NCBI GenBank assembly: GCA_964410665.1
Contig: CAYPIE010000126.1
Span: 1-14,755, forward strand
Direction of reading: 5' to 3'
From: CAYPIE01 sp964410665
Lineage (GTDB): Bacteria > Planctomycetota > Planctomycetia > Gemmatales > Gemmataceae
Length of the DNA stretch: 14,755 bases
How positions within the stretch are numbered: position 1 is the stretch's first letter; each line of letters opens with the position of its first letter. This document shows, one piece after another, positions 6,258 to 14,725 of this stretch. Under the pieces are notes generated by a model. That model was not told where the DNA came from, made no database searches, and saw only the letters and a program-made list of their open reading frames with translations. The translations under genes and the position numbers were made by a program.

Positions 6258-7865
6258 TCAGTCGTGAATCGCCTGGGCTTCGCCAGACCAGGAATATGCG
6301 GGTCCGAGGAACCCCTCGGCTTGTAACCAGCCACACACGCTTTCGCAGGTTGCTTCCTGTTCGGGCTCAGTATCCAGGGTTACCATCCGACCGGTCCACA
6401 CGGGGCCGGGTTCTTCCCACTGGCTGGCCAACTGCTGATACACTGCCCAGTCGGCGTCGGAGACATCGTCTTCCCGCTGTGCCAAACGATCTTGCACCAG
6501 GCCTGGATCGGCCTGGCAAACCAGGAAGCGAACCGGCACTGCCAGCCGGCGGGCGAGCTCGAGAAACGGTTGCCGTCGAGCTTGTTGGCGGAAGTTGGCA
6601 TCGACCAACACCCGCTCACCCGCCAGCAATGCTCTCTCCGCCCGTTGTCTACATTCATCGTACACCCGATCGCTCCAGGCGTCGGAGTAAAGATCGACTC
6701 CCGCCACACCTTGAGCCAGTTCCTTGCGAATGACATCACTCCGCAGCACGGTGAAGCTCGCCCGCGTTCCTAGCTCGGCGGCCAGGGTCGATTTCCCGGT
6801 TCCTGGTAAGCCGCCGACCAGCAGAAGACAGGGCCGCCGCCTCGGCGGCTCCAGTTGACCCAGCGCCAGCAGCCAGTGGGCACGGGCCCGTTCTTGTGCG
6901 GAGCGTCGCTCGTCAGCGGTCACTTCGGGCTCGAGGGCTTGAATCCCCTCGACTTTGGCCCGCACAAGGGCCCGATACGCCACATAAAATGGGAGCAATT
7001 CCTCTCCGTCCGGATCGTTGGCCGCGGCGAAATAGAAGCGGATCAGCTCGTTCGCCAGGGGACGCGCATCGGCAAAAAGCAGATCCATCAGCAAAAACGC
7101 GAGATCGGCCACGGGATCGGCGTAGCGGAAACGTTCATTGAACTCAATGCAATCAATGACTACCAGGTCATCCGGGGGCGGTTGGTCAGGAAAGCGATAG
7201 ACATGTTCCAGGCGAGCATCGCCATGGGTATCCCGGGGCATGTTGCGTCGCTGACGTTGCTCGATCCTGGAACGGAGGCGATGAAGGTGTTCCTTGGTGC
7301 GGTTGAGCAGCCGTTGATGCACCTCCGGATCCACGGTGATGCCGATGTGCGTCACCGTTTCGGTGAAGTTGCCACTGGCGTTGGCGGCAACATGCTCCCA
7401 GTCACCGAACGCCGCGATGGCCGGGGAGGTCTCGGCGGAGTTATGGAATGCCGCCAGACGTTGGGCAAGCAGTTGCATATCGTCGCGGTCCAGTCGCCCT
7501 TCGGCGAGACGCTTGGCAAAATTCGCGTTCTCGGGTAATCGACGCATTTTGACGGCCCAGTCGATGACCTCGCCATCTCCCTCGACTTGGACGCCGGAAG
7601 GGGTCTGGGTGATTGGCACCACGCCCAGGTAGACGCTCGGCGCAAGCCGCCGGTTCAGGCGAACCTCCTGCTCACAATCATGGTGGCGCTGTTGCAGCGT
7701 GCTAAAGTCGAGAAATTCCAGTTTCACCGGCTTTTTCACCTTGTACACCACCGTATCGAGTAGGAACACGACCGAGATATGCGTTTGGCGAGTCTCGACC
7801 TGCCGAGCGGGCTCTGGATAGACGCCTGGCTGGGACAGGGCGTCAATGAGTTGGGGCAGATCCAT
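6258..7865 (-). CDS. Bifunctional APH-like phosphotransferase / P-loop kinase (COG2187 + COG0645)
   Basis: The 535-residue protein fuses two domains. Residues about 1-335 are aminoglycoside-phosphotransferase-like (KVKKPVKLEFLDF at 42-54 resembles the nucleotide-binding lysine region; HGDARLEHV at 214-222 is the catalytic loop with Asp216; IDCIEF at 237-242 holds the metal-site Asp238). The loop has His221 where classic enzymes have Asn, a variant I recall from COG2187. Residues about 345-535 are a small P-loop kinase with Walker A GLPGTGKST (352-360) and SDVIRKEL (376-383). The fusion recalls mycobacterial Rv2004c, a DosR-regulon protein (from memory). The substrate is unknown, and antibiotic resistance is not implied. 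GGGAGG is 7 bases before ATG 7865. It lies 24 bases after the acyl-CoA synthetase gene and 21 before the CBS gene. Confidence 0.86.
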   Translation of the reverse strand: MDLPQLIDALSQPGVYPEPARQVETRQTHISVVFLLDTVVYKVKKPVKLEFLDFSTLQQRHHDCEQEVRLNRRLAPSVYLGVVPITQTPSGVQVEGDGEVIDWAVKMRRLPENANFAKRLAEGRLDRDDMQLLAQRLAAFHNSAETSPAIAAFGDWEHVAANASGNFTETVTHIGITVDPEVHQRLLNRTKEHLHRLRSRIEQRQRRNMPRDTHGDARLEHVYRFPDQPPPDDLVVIDCIEFNERFRYADPVADLAFLLMDLLFADARPLANELIRFYFAAANDPDGEELLPFYVAYRALVRAKVEGIQALEPEVTADERRSAQERARAHWLLALGQLEPPRRRPCLLLVGGLPGTGKSTLAAELGTRASFTVLRSDVIRKELAQGVAGVDLYSDAWSDRVYDECRQRAERALLAGERVLVDANFRQQARRQPFLELARRLAVPVRFLVCQADPGLVQDRLAQREDDVSDADWAVYQQLASQWEEPGPVWTGRMVTLDTEPEQEATCESVCGWLQAEGFLGPAYSWSGEAQAIHD

Positions 7866-7889
7866 GGGTCATCCTCCCGTCGCCTAGTT

Positions 7890-10637
7890 TCAGCTCGGAG
7901 CCGCGTGTGCATGCAGGTCCAAGACCAGCCGCACAATCCCCTCCTCTTCGTCAGGAACTTCACGGAACCCTAGCCGTTTCCCCAACTGCAGCATGCCATC
8001 ATTGTCGGCAAACACCACCCCGATTAACCGCATAATCTTGCGCTCCCGGGCCACCTCGATCAGTCGCTGCATCAAGTGGCTGCCCAGTCCACGACGTTGC
8101 CAGAGATCACTGATCGCGACGGCAAACTCTGCCTCGTCCTGAGTCGGATCCAAGTAATAGCGGGCGACTCCGAGAATGCACGCTGCGCCATTTGCGTCCA
8201 AGTGAATCGCCGCCAGTGCCATTTCCCGGTCATAGTCCAAATGACACAGCCGGATCAGCGTCTGTCGACTCAGTTGCTTGATCATACGGAAAAACCGCAT
8301 CCGAATGGTGTATTCCGAGAAACTCTCAAACATCTTGACGATGAGCGGCTCATCTTCCGGTCGTAGCGCGCGAATGGTGACCGAGATCTGGAGCTCTTCG
8401 GAGGGATGCGATGCAGTCGCCGGTGGAACCGTCCAGGTATGGGTGTACTGGTTGGGATAAGGGTGAATGGCCAGTTTGGCGGCTGCGGCACCAGGTTCGG
8501 TCAACACAATGCGGGCATCCAGAGCGAAGAGGCCCTCTCCGCTTCCCAGCAAAGGATTGATGTCCAGCTCGGCAATCCGTGGATAGTCAATGATCAACTG
8601 GCTAAGCCGCACCAGCAACATTTCCAGCTGATCTAAGGGGACGGCCTTCTGTCCACGGACCCCGGTCAGTGCCTGGTAGATCGCGGTCCGCTCAATGAGT
8701 TGTCGGGCTAAGGTGCGGTTGAGTGGCGGCAAGCCCAGGGCGCTATCCTTCAGGATTTCGACGAGAACGCCCCCCGCGCCAAACAAAATTACCGGGCCAA
8801 ACATCGGGTCCAGCGAACTGCCGATGATCAGTTCATACCCCTTGGCCTTGACCATTGGCTGGACACTGACTCCGAGACAGACTCCTTCGGGGTCCATGCC
8901 ATGCGCGCGGGCATAATTCTGGGCGGCATCCTGAATCCGGGCGAAGGCCTCGCGCACTTCCCCAGCGGAGTGCAGATTCAAGGCCACCCCCCCGGCATCA
9001 CTTTTGTGCGTAATCTGGTGCGAGAGCAGCTTGAGCACCACCGGATAGCCCATCGCCTCTGCCTCTTGCTCGGCCGCTTCGGGACTCTCGGCCGCACGCA
9101 TCGGCGTCACCGGGATGTCATAGGCGGCCAGAACCTGTTTCGCCTCGACTTCGGTGAGGATGCGACGCCTTTCTCCATCCGCTCGTTCAAGGACTTCCTC
9201 CACCTGGACGCTGCGCGGTTGCCAGCCTTCTGGCAGTGCGGGAGGAGTTTGATACAGCAGATTCTGGTTGCGGTCATACTGCACCAGATGCAGAAACGCT
9301 CGGATCGCTCCCTCCGGGGTATCAAAGGTCGGCAGGCCGGCGCGGGTGAGCAGATCGCGACCGGGGAGCACGACATCGCCACCCAACCAGGAGGCCAGGA
9401 TCGGCTTGTTGTCCAGCCGAGCAAACGGTACCAGCCGCCGTGCCGTCTCGGTCGGATCGGTCATCGCCTGCGGCGTCAGCAGGACCAGCAGGCCATCGAT
9501 GGTGGGATCAATGGCACAGATCTCCACCGCCTGTTGGTAGCGTTCGGGCGTGGCATCGCCCAGCAGGTCCACTGGGTTGGCATGGCTCCAGAACGGGGGT
9601 AACACCTCGTTGAGTCGGGCCAGTGTGTCTTGGGTCAACGGGGCCAGTTCTCCGCCTCCCATCATCAAGGCATCGACAGCCATGACCCCCGGTCCACCCG
9701 CGTTGGTCAGGATGGCCAAGCGTGGCCCGGGCGGTTTCGGTTGCATATTGAGGATCTCTGCCATATGGAACAGATCACGAATAGTCTGTACCCGCAGGAT
9801 CCCGGCCCGGCGAAACGCCGCTTCAACGACTTCATCCGAACCGGCCAGGGCCCCGGTATGCGAAGCCGCGGCCTTGGCGGCAAGCTCATGCCGACCGGAC
9901 TTGACCAGGATGATCGGTTTGGTGCGTGCCACCGCCTTGGCCGCGGACAGGAATTTCCGGGCGTCCCCGAAGGCCTCCATATACAGCAGGATGCTGGTGG
10001 TGTGGGGATCATCGCCGTGGTAGTCGATCAGCTCCGCGAAGCCCACATCGAGCATCGAACCGACGCTGACAAAACTGCTGAAGCCAATGTTGTTCTGGTT
10101 GGCCCAGTCAAGGATCGAGGTACAGATGGCTCCGGATTGACTGAGCAGCGCTACCTTGCCGGTGCGGGCCATCCCTTCGGCAAAGCTGGCGTTGAGGTTA
10201 CTGGGGGGACGAATCACGCCCAGGCAGTTGGGCCCAATCATCCGGAGCTTGCCGTCAGCGGCTTCGGTGATCTGCCATTCCAGGGCTTTGCCTTCTTGAC
10301 CCAGCTCGGCAAACCCGGCCGAGATGATAATGGCACTCTTGGCCTGGCAGGCTACACATTCGCGGATCAGATTGGGCACCGTCTGGGCAGGCGTGGCAAT
10401 GATGGCCAGGTCGACCGGCTCGGGAACTTCCTCAAGCGAGGCATAGCAACGCACCCCGTGGACTGCGCGGCGTTTGGGATTAATCGGGAAGACTACCCCA
10501 CCGAAAGGGTGAGCTACCAAATTGCGAATCAGAATACTACCAACGGTCCCAGGGGTACCACTGGCCCCAATGACTGCAACCGAACTGGGGTGGAAGATGG
10601 CATCCAGGGCATGACGCGAAGTTCCGGGCATGGACAT
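7890..10637 (-). CDS. NDP-forming acyl-CoA synthetase fused to GNAT acetyltransferase (Pat-like)
   Basis: The 915-residue protein has the layout of bacterial protein acetyltransferase Pat/Pka. A CoA-binding Rossmann domain opens it (about 11-140, SVAVIGASGTPG), followed by succinyl-CoA-ligase-like domains (145-460), an ATP-grasp domain (about 490-715, HKSDAGGVALNL, GPVILFGAGG, ELDINPL) and a C-terminal GNAT domain (about 752-910, LWQRRGLGSHLM as acetyl-CoA loop, Glu837 as likely general base). The phosphorylatable histidine of ADP-forming synthetases is kept: His260 in SHTGALAGSD. In enterobacterial Pat I recall this His is lost, so this enzyme may still make acyl-CoA from acid and ATP as well as acylate lysines. 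Both activities are inferred. GGAG is 7 bases before ATG 10637. It is the first gene of the seven-gene minus-strand run; 24 bases separate it from the kinase gene. Confidence 0.9.
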   Translation of the reverse strand: MSMPGTSRHALDAIFHPSSVAVIGASGTPGTVGSILIRNLVAHPFGGVVFPINPKRRAVHGVRCYASLEEVPEPVDLAIIATPAQTVPNLIRECVACQAKSAIIISAGFAELGQEGKALEWQITEAADGKLRMIGPNCLGVIRPPSNLNASFAEGMARTGKVALLSQSGAICTSILDWANQNNIGFSSFVSVGSMLDVGFAELIDYHGDDPHTTSILLYMEAFGDARKFLSAAKAVARTKPIILVKSGRHELAAKAAASHTGALAGSDEVVEAAFRRAGILRVQTIRDLFHMAEILNMQPKPPGPRLAILTNAGGPGVMAVDALMMGGGELAPLTQDTLARLNEVLPPFWSHANPVDLLGDATPERYQQAVEICAIDPTIDGLLVLLTPQAMTDPTETARRLVPFARLDNKPILASWLGGDVVLPGRDLLTRAGLPTFDTPEGAIRAFLHLVQYDRNQNLLYQTPPALPEGWQPRSVQVEEVLERADGERRRILTEVEAKQVLAAYDIPVTPMRAAESPEAAEQEAEAMGYPVVLKLLSHQITHKSDAGGVALNLHSAGEVREAFARIQDAAQNYARAHGMDPEGVCLGVSVQPMVKAKGYELIIGSSLDPMFGPVILFGAGGVLVEILKDSALGLPPLNRTLARQLIERTAIYQALTGVRGQKAVPLDQLEMLLVRLSQLIIDYPRIAELDINPLLGSGEGLFALDARIVLTEPGAAAAKLAIHPYPNQYTHTWTVPPATASHPSEELQISVTIRALRPEDEPLIVKMFESFSEYTIRMRFFRMIKQLSRQTLIRLCHLDYDREMALAAIHLDANGAACILGVARYYLDPTQDEAEFAVAISDLWQRRGLGSHLMQRLIEVARERKIMRLIGVVFADNDGMLQLGKRLGFREVPDEEEGIVRLVLDLHAHAAPS

Positions 10638-10831
10638 GGTTCGCTCCGGTCTGGATGAGAGGCGTCACCACAGGCACCGAGGCGGCCCGGCTCACTCCAA
10701 CGTACAAGCCTCCAAGCGGCCGCTCAAGGGTTCTCAGCGTGCCCTTACAGAACCGGTGCCTTAGACATTCCCTGGTTGTTCTATAGAAACGGATCGGCAA
10801 CGGTACCGCTGTCTGGAAAGCCTTAGGTATA
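10638..10831. other. Intergenic region upstream of the synthetase operon
   Basis: The 194 bases separate the upstream DUF1501 gene from the synthetase gene on the same strand and probably hold the operon promoter. I see perfect palindromes AGCGGCCGCT (near 10717), CGGTACCG (near 10800) and TTCTATAGAA (10779-10788), but no -35/-10 pair with correct spacing and no U-tailed terminator hairpin. Confidence 0.5.
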
Positions 10832-12217
10832 TCAGGCCATGATGCCGCTGATCGGTGACCCCTTGGCGATCGGGAACGGGCGGTTGAGCCGGTCGTGGAT
10901 CTCGGTTTCCGGGTTAAGGCCCAATAATGCGAACATGGTTGCGGCAATGTCCTCGGGTCGGATCAGACCGCAGGCTGGATAGGCACCGATCTTATCCGAA
11001 GAGCCATAGACGTTGCCGGCGCGAATGCCGCCACCGGCCATCATGACGGTGTAGCATTGCGGCCAATGATCGCGCCCAGCTTGTTTATTGATGCGTGGAG
11101 TGCGGCCGAATTCGCCCATCCAGACCACCAACGTCTCATCAAGCAAGCCGCGATCGTCCAGATCCTCCAGCAGGGCCGAGACCGTTTGATCCGTAATCGG
11201 CAACAGATGCGTTTTCAGAATCGGGTCCATCGGCTTGTTGTTAAAGCCATGGGTGTCCCAACCGCCCGTGTTGCCACCGATAGAGCGTGACAAGTAGACG
11301 TTGATGAATTTGGCCCCGGCCTCTACCAGCCGTCGGGCCAACAGACAGCTCTGACCGTAGGTCGTCCGCCCATAGCGATCGCGTAGCCGCGGACTTTCCT
11401 GGCCCAAGTCAAACGCCTTCTTAAATTGGGGGGAGGTCAGGATGCTGACCGCCTTCTGATACGATTCATCAATCCCCTGGGCTACCGCGGTTTGCTCTAA
11501 GGTCTGTGACTGCTGATCCATAAACCGCAACAGTGCGGTACGATTCTCCAATCGCTCCAGTGACATCGCCTCCGGCAGGGTTAACTCAGGCAACTGAAAA
11601 TCCTGAGCATTGGGGTTCTCACTGAAGAACAGGGGGTTGTGTCGCTTGCCCAGAAAGCTGGCGTGTTGCCCCGGTGTGACCGAGCCATCGCGGAGCACAT
11701 GCGGATAGGCTACAAAGGTGGGGATTCCTTTGGGTGCGGGGGCGAGATGATCCACGACCGAGCCGAAGGCTGGAAACAGATCCAACGTATCGCGAAGCCG
11801 GATGTCATCCACGGCTGGGGCATAGCCGGTGAGACTATAGTAAGTGGCCGAGTTGTGATTCTTCATCTCGTGCTGCACAGAGCGAATCACCGTATAACGG
11901 TGGGCCAGTTGCCCCAGTCGCGGCAATTGTTCGCAGATCTGGAAGCCCGGCAAGCTCGAGGGAATCGGCTTGAAGGTGCCGCGGACTTCGGCCGGTGCAT
12001 CGGGCTTCATGTCAAAGGTCTCAAATTGGCTGGGACCGCCAAACTGGTGCAGGTAGATCACCGACTTGGCACGGATTGGCCAGGAGCTGCTCGTGAGCTG
12101 TGGCTCCGCGCGTAACCAGTTGGGCAACGACAGTCCTAACAGCCCTGCCGTACCTACCTGAAGCAGATGGCGACGCGTCAGCGTCGCGGGGATGTGTCCG
12201 TGGGGTTGCTTTGCCAT
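10832..12217 (-). CDS. Tat-exported DUF1501 protein paired with DUF1549/DUF1553
   Basis: The 461-residue protein has a twin-arginine type leader (TRRHLLQ at 14-20 then a hydrophobic stretch to about 35) and the DUF1501 motifs GGPSQFETFDMK (60-71), GGWDTH (318-323), GEFGRTPRIN (368-377) and GRDHW (381-385). These presumably place metal ligands of an alkaline-phosphatase-type fold; the reaction is unknown. Glu replaces the Asp found at the GGPS-D-TFD position in the other copy of this window (positions 66 here versus 65 there), which may alter the metal site. GGAGGTG lies 6-7 bases before ATG 12217. The gene starts 14 bases after the stop of the DUF1549/DUF1553 gene, a standard planctomycete operon. 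A conserved hydrophobic C-terminus or an anchor is not evident. Confidence 0.9.
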   Translation of the reverse strand: MAKQPHGHIPATLTRRHLLQVGTAGLLGLSLPNWLRAEPQLTSSSWPIRAKSVIYLHQFGGPSQFETFDMKPDAPAEVRGTFKPIPSSLPGFQICEQLPRLGQLAHRYTVIRSVQHEMKNHNSATYYSLTGYAPAVDDIRLRDTLDLFPAFGSVVDHLAPAPKGIPTFVAYPHVLRDGSVTPGQHASFLGKRHNPLFFSENPNAQDFQLPELTLPEAMSLERLENRTALLRFMDQQSQTLEQTAVAQGIDESYQKAVSILTSPQFKKAFDLGQESPRLRDRYGRTTYGQSCLLARRLVEAGAKFINVYLSRSIGGNTGGWDTHGFNNKPMDPILKTHLLPITDQTVSALLEDLDDRGLLDETLVVWMGEFGRTPRINKQAGRDHWPQCYTVMMAGGGIRAGNVYGSSDKIGAYPACGLIRPEDIAATMFALLGLNPETEIHDRLNRPFPIAKGSPISGIMA

Positions 12218-12231
12218 GATGCCACCTCCCG

Positions 12232-14442
12232 TTAGCGACGCAACAAGAATTCCTTGGTATTGAGCAGGCTCCAGACCACATCCTCCAGGGCTTGCCGAGG
12301 ATGGTCATGGGTCTCGACATACGCGGTGAGGCGGTTCGCTTCCACCGGCGTCGGCGGCCGGCTCAGGGCCCATATGTAGAAGGTGCGGAGTATCTCAGGG
12401 ACCGGGTTTCCTTGCTCGAGCAACTGACCGATGCGGTTATTGGGCTGACGGAGGAGCTGGTGTTGCAAGTCACCGGTGATCAACTGAAACGCCTGGATGA
12501 GCCCGGTCTCGCGTGAGCGTTCGCAGTCGCAGCTGAGCAAGCGATCAGGCTGGCCGAAGATCTTCAGGAATTTCTCCGCCGGCCCGCGCGGCCGTCCTCG
12601 GGCTGGGAAAGCCACCGAGGCGAGCTGCACCGCGCGTATACCCAGGGGATAATGCTCAAATTGGACTGGGGTATCTAGCACCTGAGCCATGGCATCGAGC
12701 AATAACTCCGCATCCAACGGGCGGGCGACTCCCCGCGAGAAGTGTACCTCGTCACCGGCATTGCTGGCATTGGCAACCGATGATCGCTGATAAGTCTGGG
12801 AGGTCATGATGCGCCGCACCGTCGGTTTCAGGCGAAAGCCATCCGTGCGAAACGCCTCGGTAAGGTAGTCGAGCAAGGGGGCATTGACCGCCGGGTTGGA
12901 GGTGCGGAAATCATCGTTCGGCTCGACCAGGCCGCGGCCAAAGAAGTGGTACCAGATGCGATTGACCTGCGCCCGGGCAAAGAACGGATTGTCTGATCCC
13001 GCAACCCAGTCGGCCAGAGCCCCGAGTCGGTCACTGTTGACATCCAGCGGTGGCGTCGATTCGCCCAAGAACTTGGGTGCCAGGGCTTTGCCGGTGTTCG
13101 GGTGTTTCCACGGCGTTTTGCGATCGATATAGACAACCTGGTCGCCGGCAAACTCGTGTTTGTCTAGTCGGTCCTTGCGGTCGTTGTTGACGATCCGATA
13201 TTGCACCTGGCTGAAGAAGGCGGTGAAGCGGTGATACTCGTTCTGCTTCCAGACATCGAACGGGTGGTTGTGGCAGCGGGCGCAGGCGAGCCGCACCCCT
13301 AGAAAGACTTGTGCCACCGATTCCGCCCGAGTCATGGGATCGCGTAAGGCCCGGTAGAAGTTGGCGGGGGGCGAACGATAGGTACTGCCACGGCCCGCGA
13401 TCAACGCGGCGGCAAACTGATTCAACGGTTGGTCGCTCGCAAACCAGTCCTGCATCCAGCGGTGGAAGATTTTGGTCCCTTTCTTGTCGAGAGCCTTCTC
13501 TTCATTGCGTAAGAGATCCGACCACTTCATGGCCCAGAACTCGGCAAACTCCGGCTGGGCCAGCAGGGTATCGACCAAACGCGCACGCTTATCCGAGGCC
13601 GTCTCTGCCAGAAATGTCTCCGCCTCCTGCTGGGTGGGTAAACGGCCTAAGGCATCCAGATAAGCGCGGCGGACAAACATACTGTCGCTGGCGACCGCTG
13701 AGGGCGTCAGACGGAGTTCTTGCAGTTGCCGATCCACCAGACGATCGATCGGGTGCTTGGCGGGGGCCGCTGGCTGGTAGGGTGGCCGGTCTGGGATAAA
13801 GGCCAGTTGAACGGGGACTTGGGTCTCGAGATAGCGGACCAGGATGACCACCTCGCCCAATCGCTCACGCTCGACCCGTCCACCGGGCGTAATACGGACC
13901 ACTCCAGGCGTGGTCGGTTCATACACGGCAATCCGCGTCAAATCGTGCTGGCTGCCATCGGCAAAGCGGCCGGTGACTTGCAGTTGCACTCGGTCTTTAG
14001 GGTCAATCAGAATTTGGCGGGTAGGCGATACCTCAAGACCGGTCAGAACGGGCAACTTTTTTGTGTCTGCGCGAGCCCCCGAGGCGATCCAGTCATGAAG
14101 CATCTGGTATTCGGGGTCGCCCAGGGCAAAACGTTTGCCCCCTTCGTGCGGCACTCGGGCGGTCGCCTTTTGCAGGATCAGGCTGCTGGCGGGGTTGGCC
14201 GGATTGACGCGGCGACCGAGCATGCCGCGAGTTAGGCTGGTAAAGTCCCAAGCCGGATCCTCGCCACGCAAGCTGAGCTTAAAGCCGCCCTTGCCATTCA
14301 GATTGCCATGGCAAGCGCCCATGTTGCAGCCGCCCTTGGACAGCACCGCCATGACATCGTGGGCAAACGAGACCGGCTCGGCCGCCACGTTGGGGTTGGC
14401 CACACCAAGGACGAGGATCAAAACAATGCCAAGCCGAACCAT
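12232..14442 (-). CDS. Secreted DUF1549/DUF1553 cytochrome-like protein
   Basis: The 736-residue protein opens with a signal peptide (MVRLGIVLILVLGVANPNVAA, cleavage near residue 21). A planctomycete cytochrome-like segment follows (about 23-125) with CNMGACH (39-45), a CX4CH heme-type motif. Residues about 134-215 look like a bacterial Ig-like (Big2) domain. DUF1549 spans about 227-430 and holds CARCH (387-391), a CX2CH motif inside CARCHNHPFDVWKQ. DUF1553 spans about 460-725, with NRIWYHFFGRGLVEP (494-508) and CDCERS (638-643). Whether heme is bound at either site is unproven. Such proteins occur in dozens of copies in planctomycetes with no settled function. The ATG at 14442 has GGAG 8 bases upstream. 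It leads the two-gene unit with DUF1501. Confidence 0.92.
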   Translation of the reverse strand: MVRLGIVLILVLGVANPNVAAEPVSFAHDVMAVLSKGGCNMGACHGNLNGKGGFKLSLRGEDPAWDFTSLTRGMLGRRVNPANPASSLILQKATARVPHEGGKRFALGDPEYQMLHDWIASGARADTKKLPVLTGLEVSPTRQILIDPKDRVQLQVTGRFADGSQHDLTRIAVYEPTTPGVVRITPGGRVERERLGEVVILVRYLETQVPVQLAFIPDRPPYQPAAPAKHPIDRLVDRQLQELRLTPSAVASDSMFVRRAYLDALGRLPTQQEAETFLAETASDKRARLVDTLLAQPEFAEFWAMKWSDLLRNEEKALDKKGTKIFHRWMQDWFASDQPLNQFAAALIAGRGSTYRSPPANFYRALRDPMTRAESVAQVFLGVRLACARCHNHPFDVWKQNEYHRFTAFFSQVQYRIVNNDRKDRLDKHEFAGDQVVYIDRKTPWKHPNTGKALAPKFLGESTPPLDVNSDRLGALADWVAGSDNPFFARAQVNRIWYHFFGRGLVEPNDDFRTSNPAVNAPLLDYLTEAFRTDGFRLKPTVRRIMTSQTYQRSSVANASNAGDEVHFSRGVARPLDAELLLDAMAQVLDTPVQFEHYPLGIRAVQLASVAFPARGRPRGPAEKFLKIFGQPDRLLSCDCERSRETGLIQAFQLITGDLQHQLLRQPNNRIGQLLEQGNPVPEILRTFYIWALSRPPTPVEANRLTAYVETHDHPRQALEDVVWSLLNTKEFLLRR

Positions 14443-14504
14443 GATCGCTGCTCCAAGGCAGAAGGGAAAACGAGCAGGGAGGATGAAGGCAGGAAATATT
14501 TGCG

Positions 14505-14533
14505 ATTGTCACACACGATCCAGACTGCTGCAA
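14505..14533 (-). promoter_or_regulatory. Candidate promoter for the DUF1549/DUF1553-DUF1501 unit
   Basis: On the minus strand TTGCAG (14528-14533), a 17-base spacer and GACAAT (14505-14510) form a sigma70-like pair. The -10 is preceded by TGT, an extended -10 feature. It lies 62 bases upstream of ATG 14442. The -35 matches consensus only in three positions, so this is a modest call. Confidence 0.35.
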
Positions 14534-14576
14534 GCGAATTCAGAAGAAGGAGAAACGCTTGCGCGGAGAAGAGTCA

Positions 14577-14704
14577 GAGGCGGTTGCGATGCGAAGCGGC
14601 AGAGGCAGTTGCGGTGCGGGGAAAGAGGCAGAGGCGATTGCGATGCGGGGAAAGAGGCGGTTGCGATGCGGGGAAAGAGGCAGAGGCGATTGCGATGCGG
14701 AGAA
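14577..14704. repeat. Direct repeat array, five units of 22-29 bp
   Basis: Units begin at 14577, 14602, 14631, 14654 and 14683. Each opens with GAGGC(G/A)(G/A)TTGCG(A/G)TGCG. Units 2, 3 and 4 continue with GGGAAA, and units 2 and 4 add GAGGCA. Lengths are 25, 29, 23, 29 and 22 bases, so there is no fixed CRISPR-like spacer. The array lies upstream of the candidate promoter of the DUF1549 unit. No frame through it looks like a protein gene. Confidence 0.8.
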
Positions 14705-14705
14705 C

Positions 14706-14725
14706 CCCCGGACTGACGTCCGGGG
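14706..14725. repeat. GC-rich hairpin element
   Basis: CCCCGGAC (14706-14713) and GTCCGGGG (14718-14725) are perfect 8-base inverted arms around a TGAC loop, right after the last repeat unit. There is no T-run on either side, so it is not a standard intrinsic terminator. It looks like a dispersed short palindromic element, which I recall being common between planctomycete genes. Confidence 0.6.

Noticed and set aside
6258..7865. Aminoglycoside resistance gene
   Set aside because: The APH-like domain belongs to a widespread uncharacterised kinase fusion family and the catalytic loop differs from resistance enzymes.
8901..10658. Long plus-strand frames (233 and 342 residues) opposite the synthetase
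   Set aside because: Long antisense frames are expected in GC-rich DNA; the minus strand encodes a complete conserved enzyme here.
14577..14704. CRISPR array
   Set aside because: Units are nearly contiguous with irregular lengths and no unique spacers, and no cas gene is present.
14706..14725. Intrinsic terminator
   Set aside because: The stem is strong but there is no T-run on either strand.
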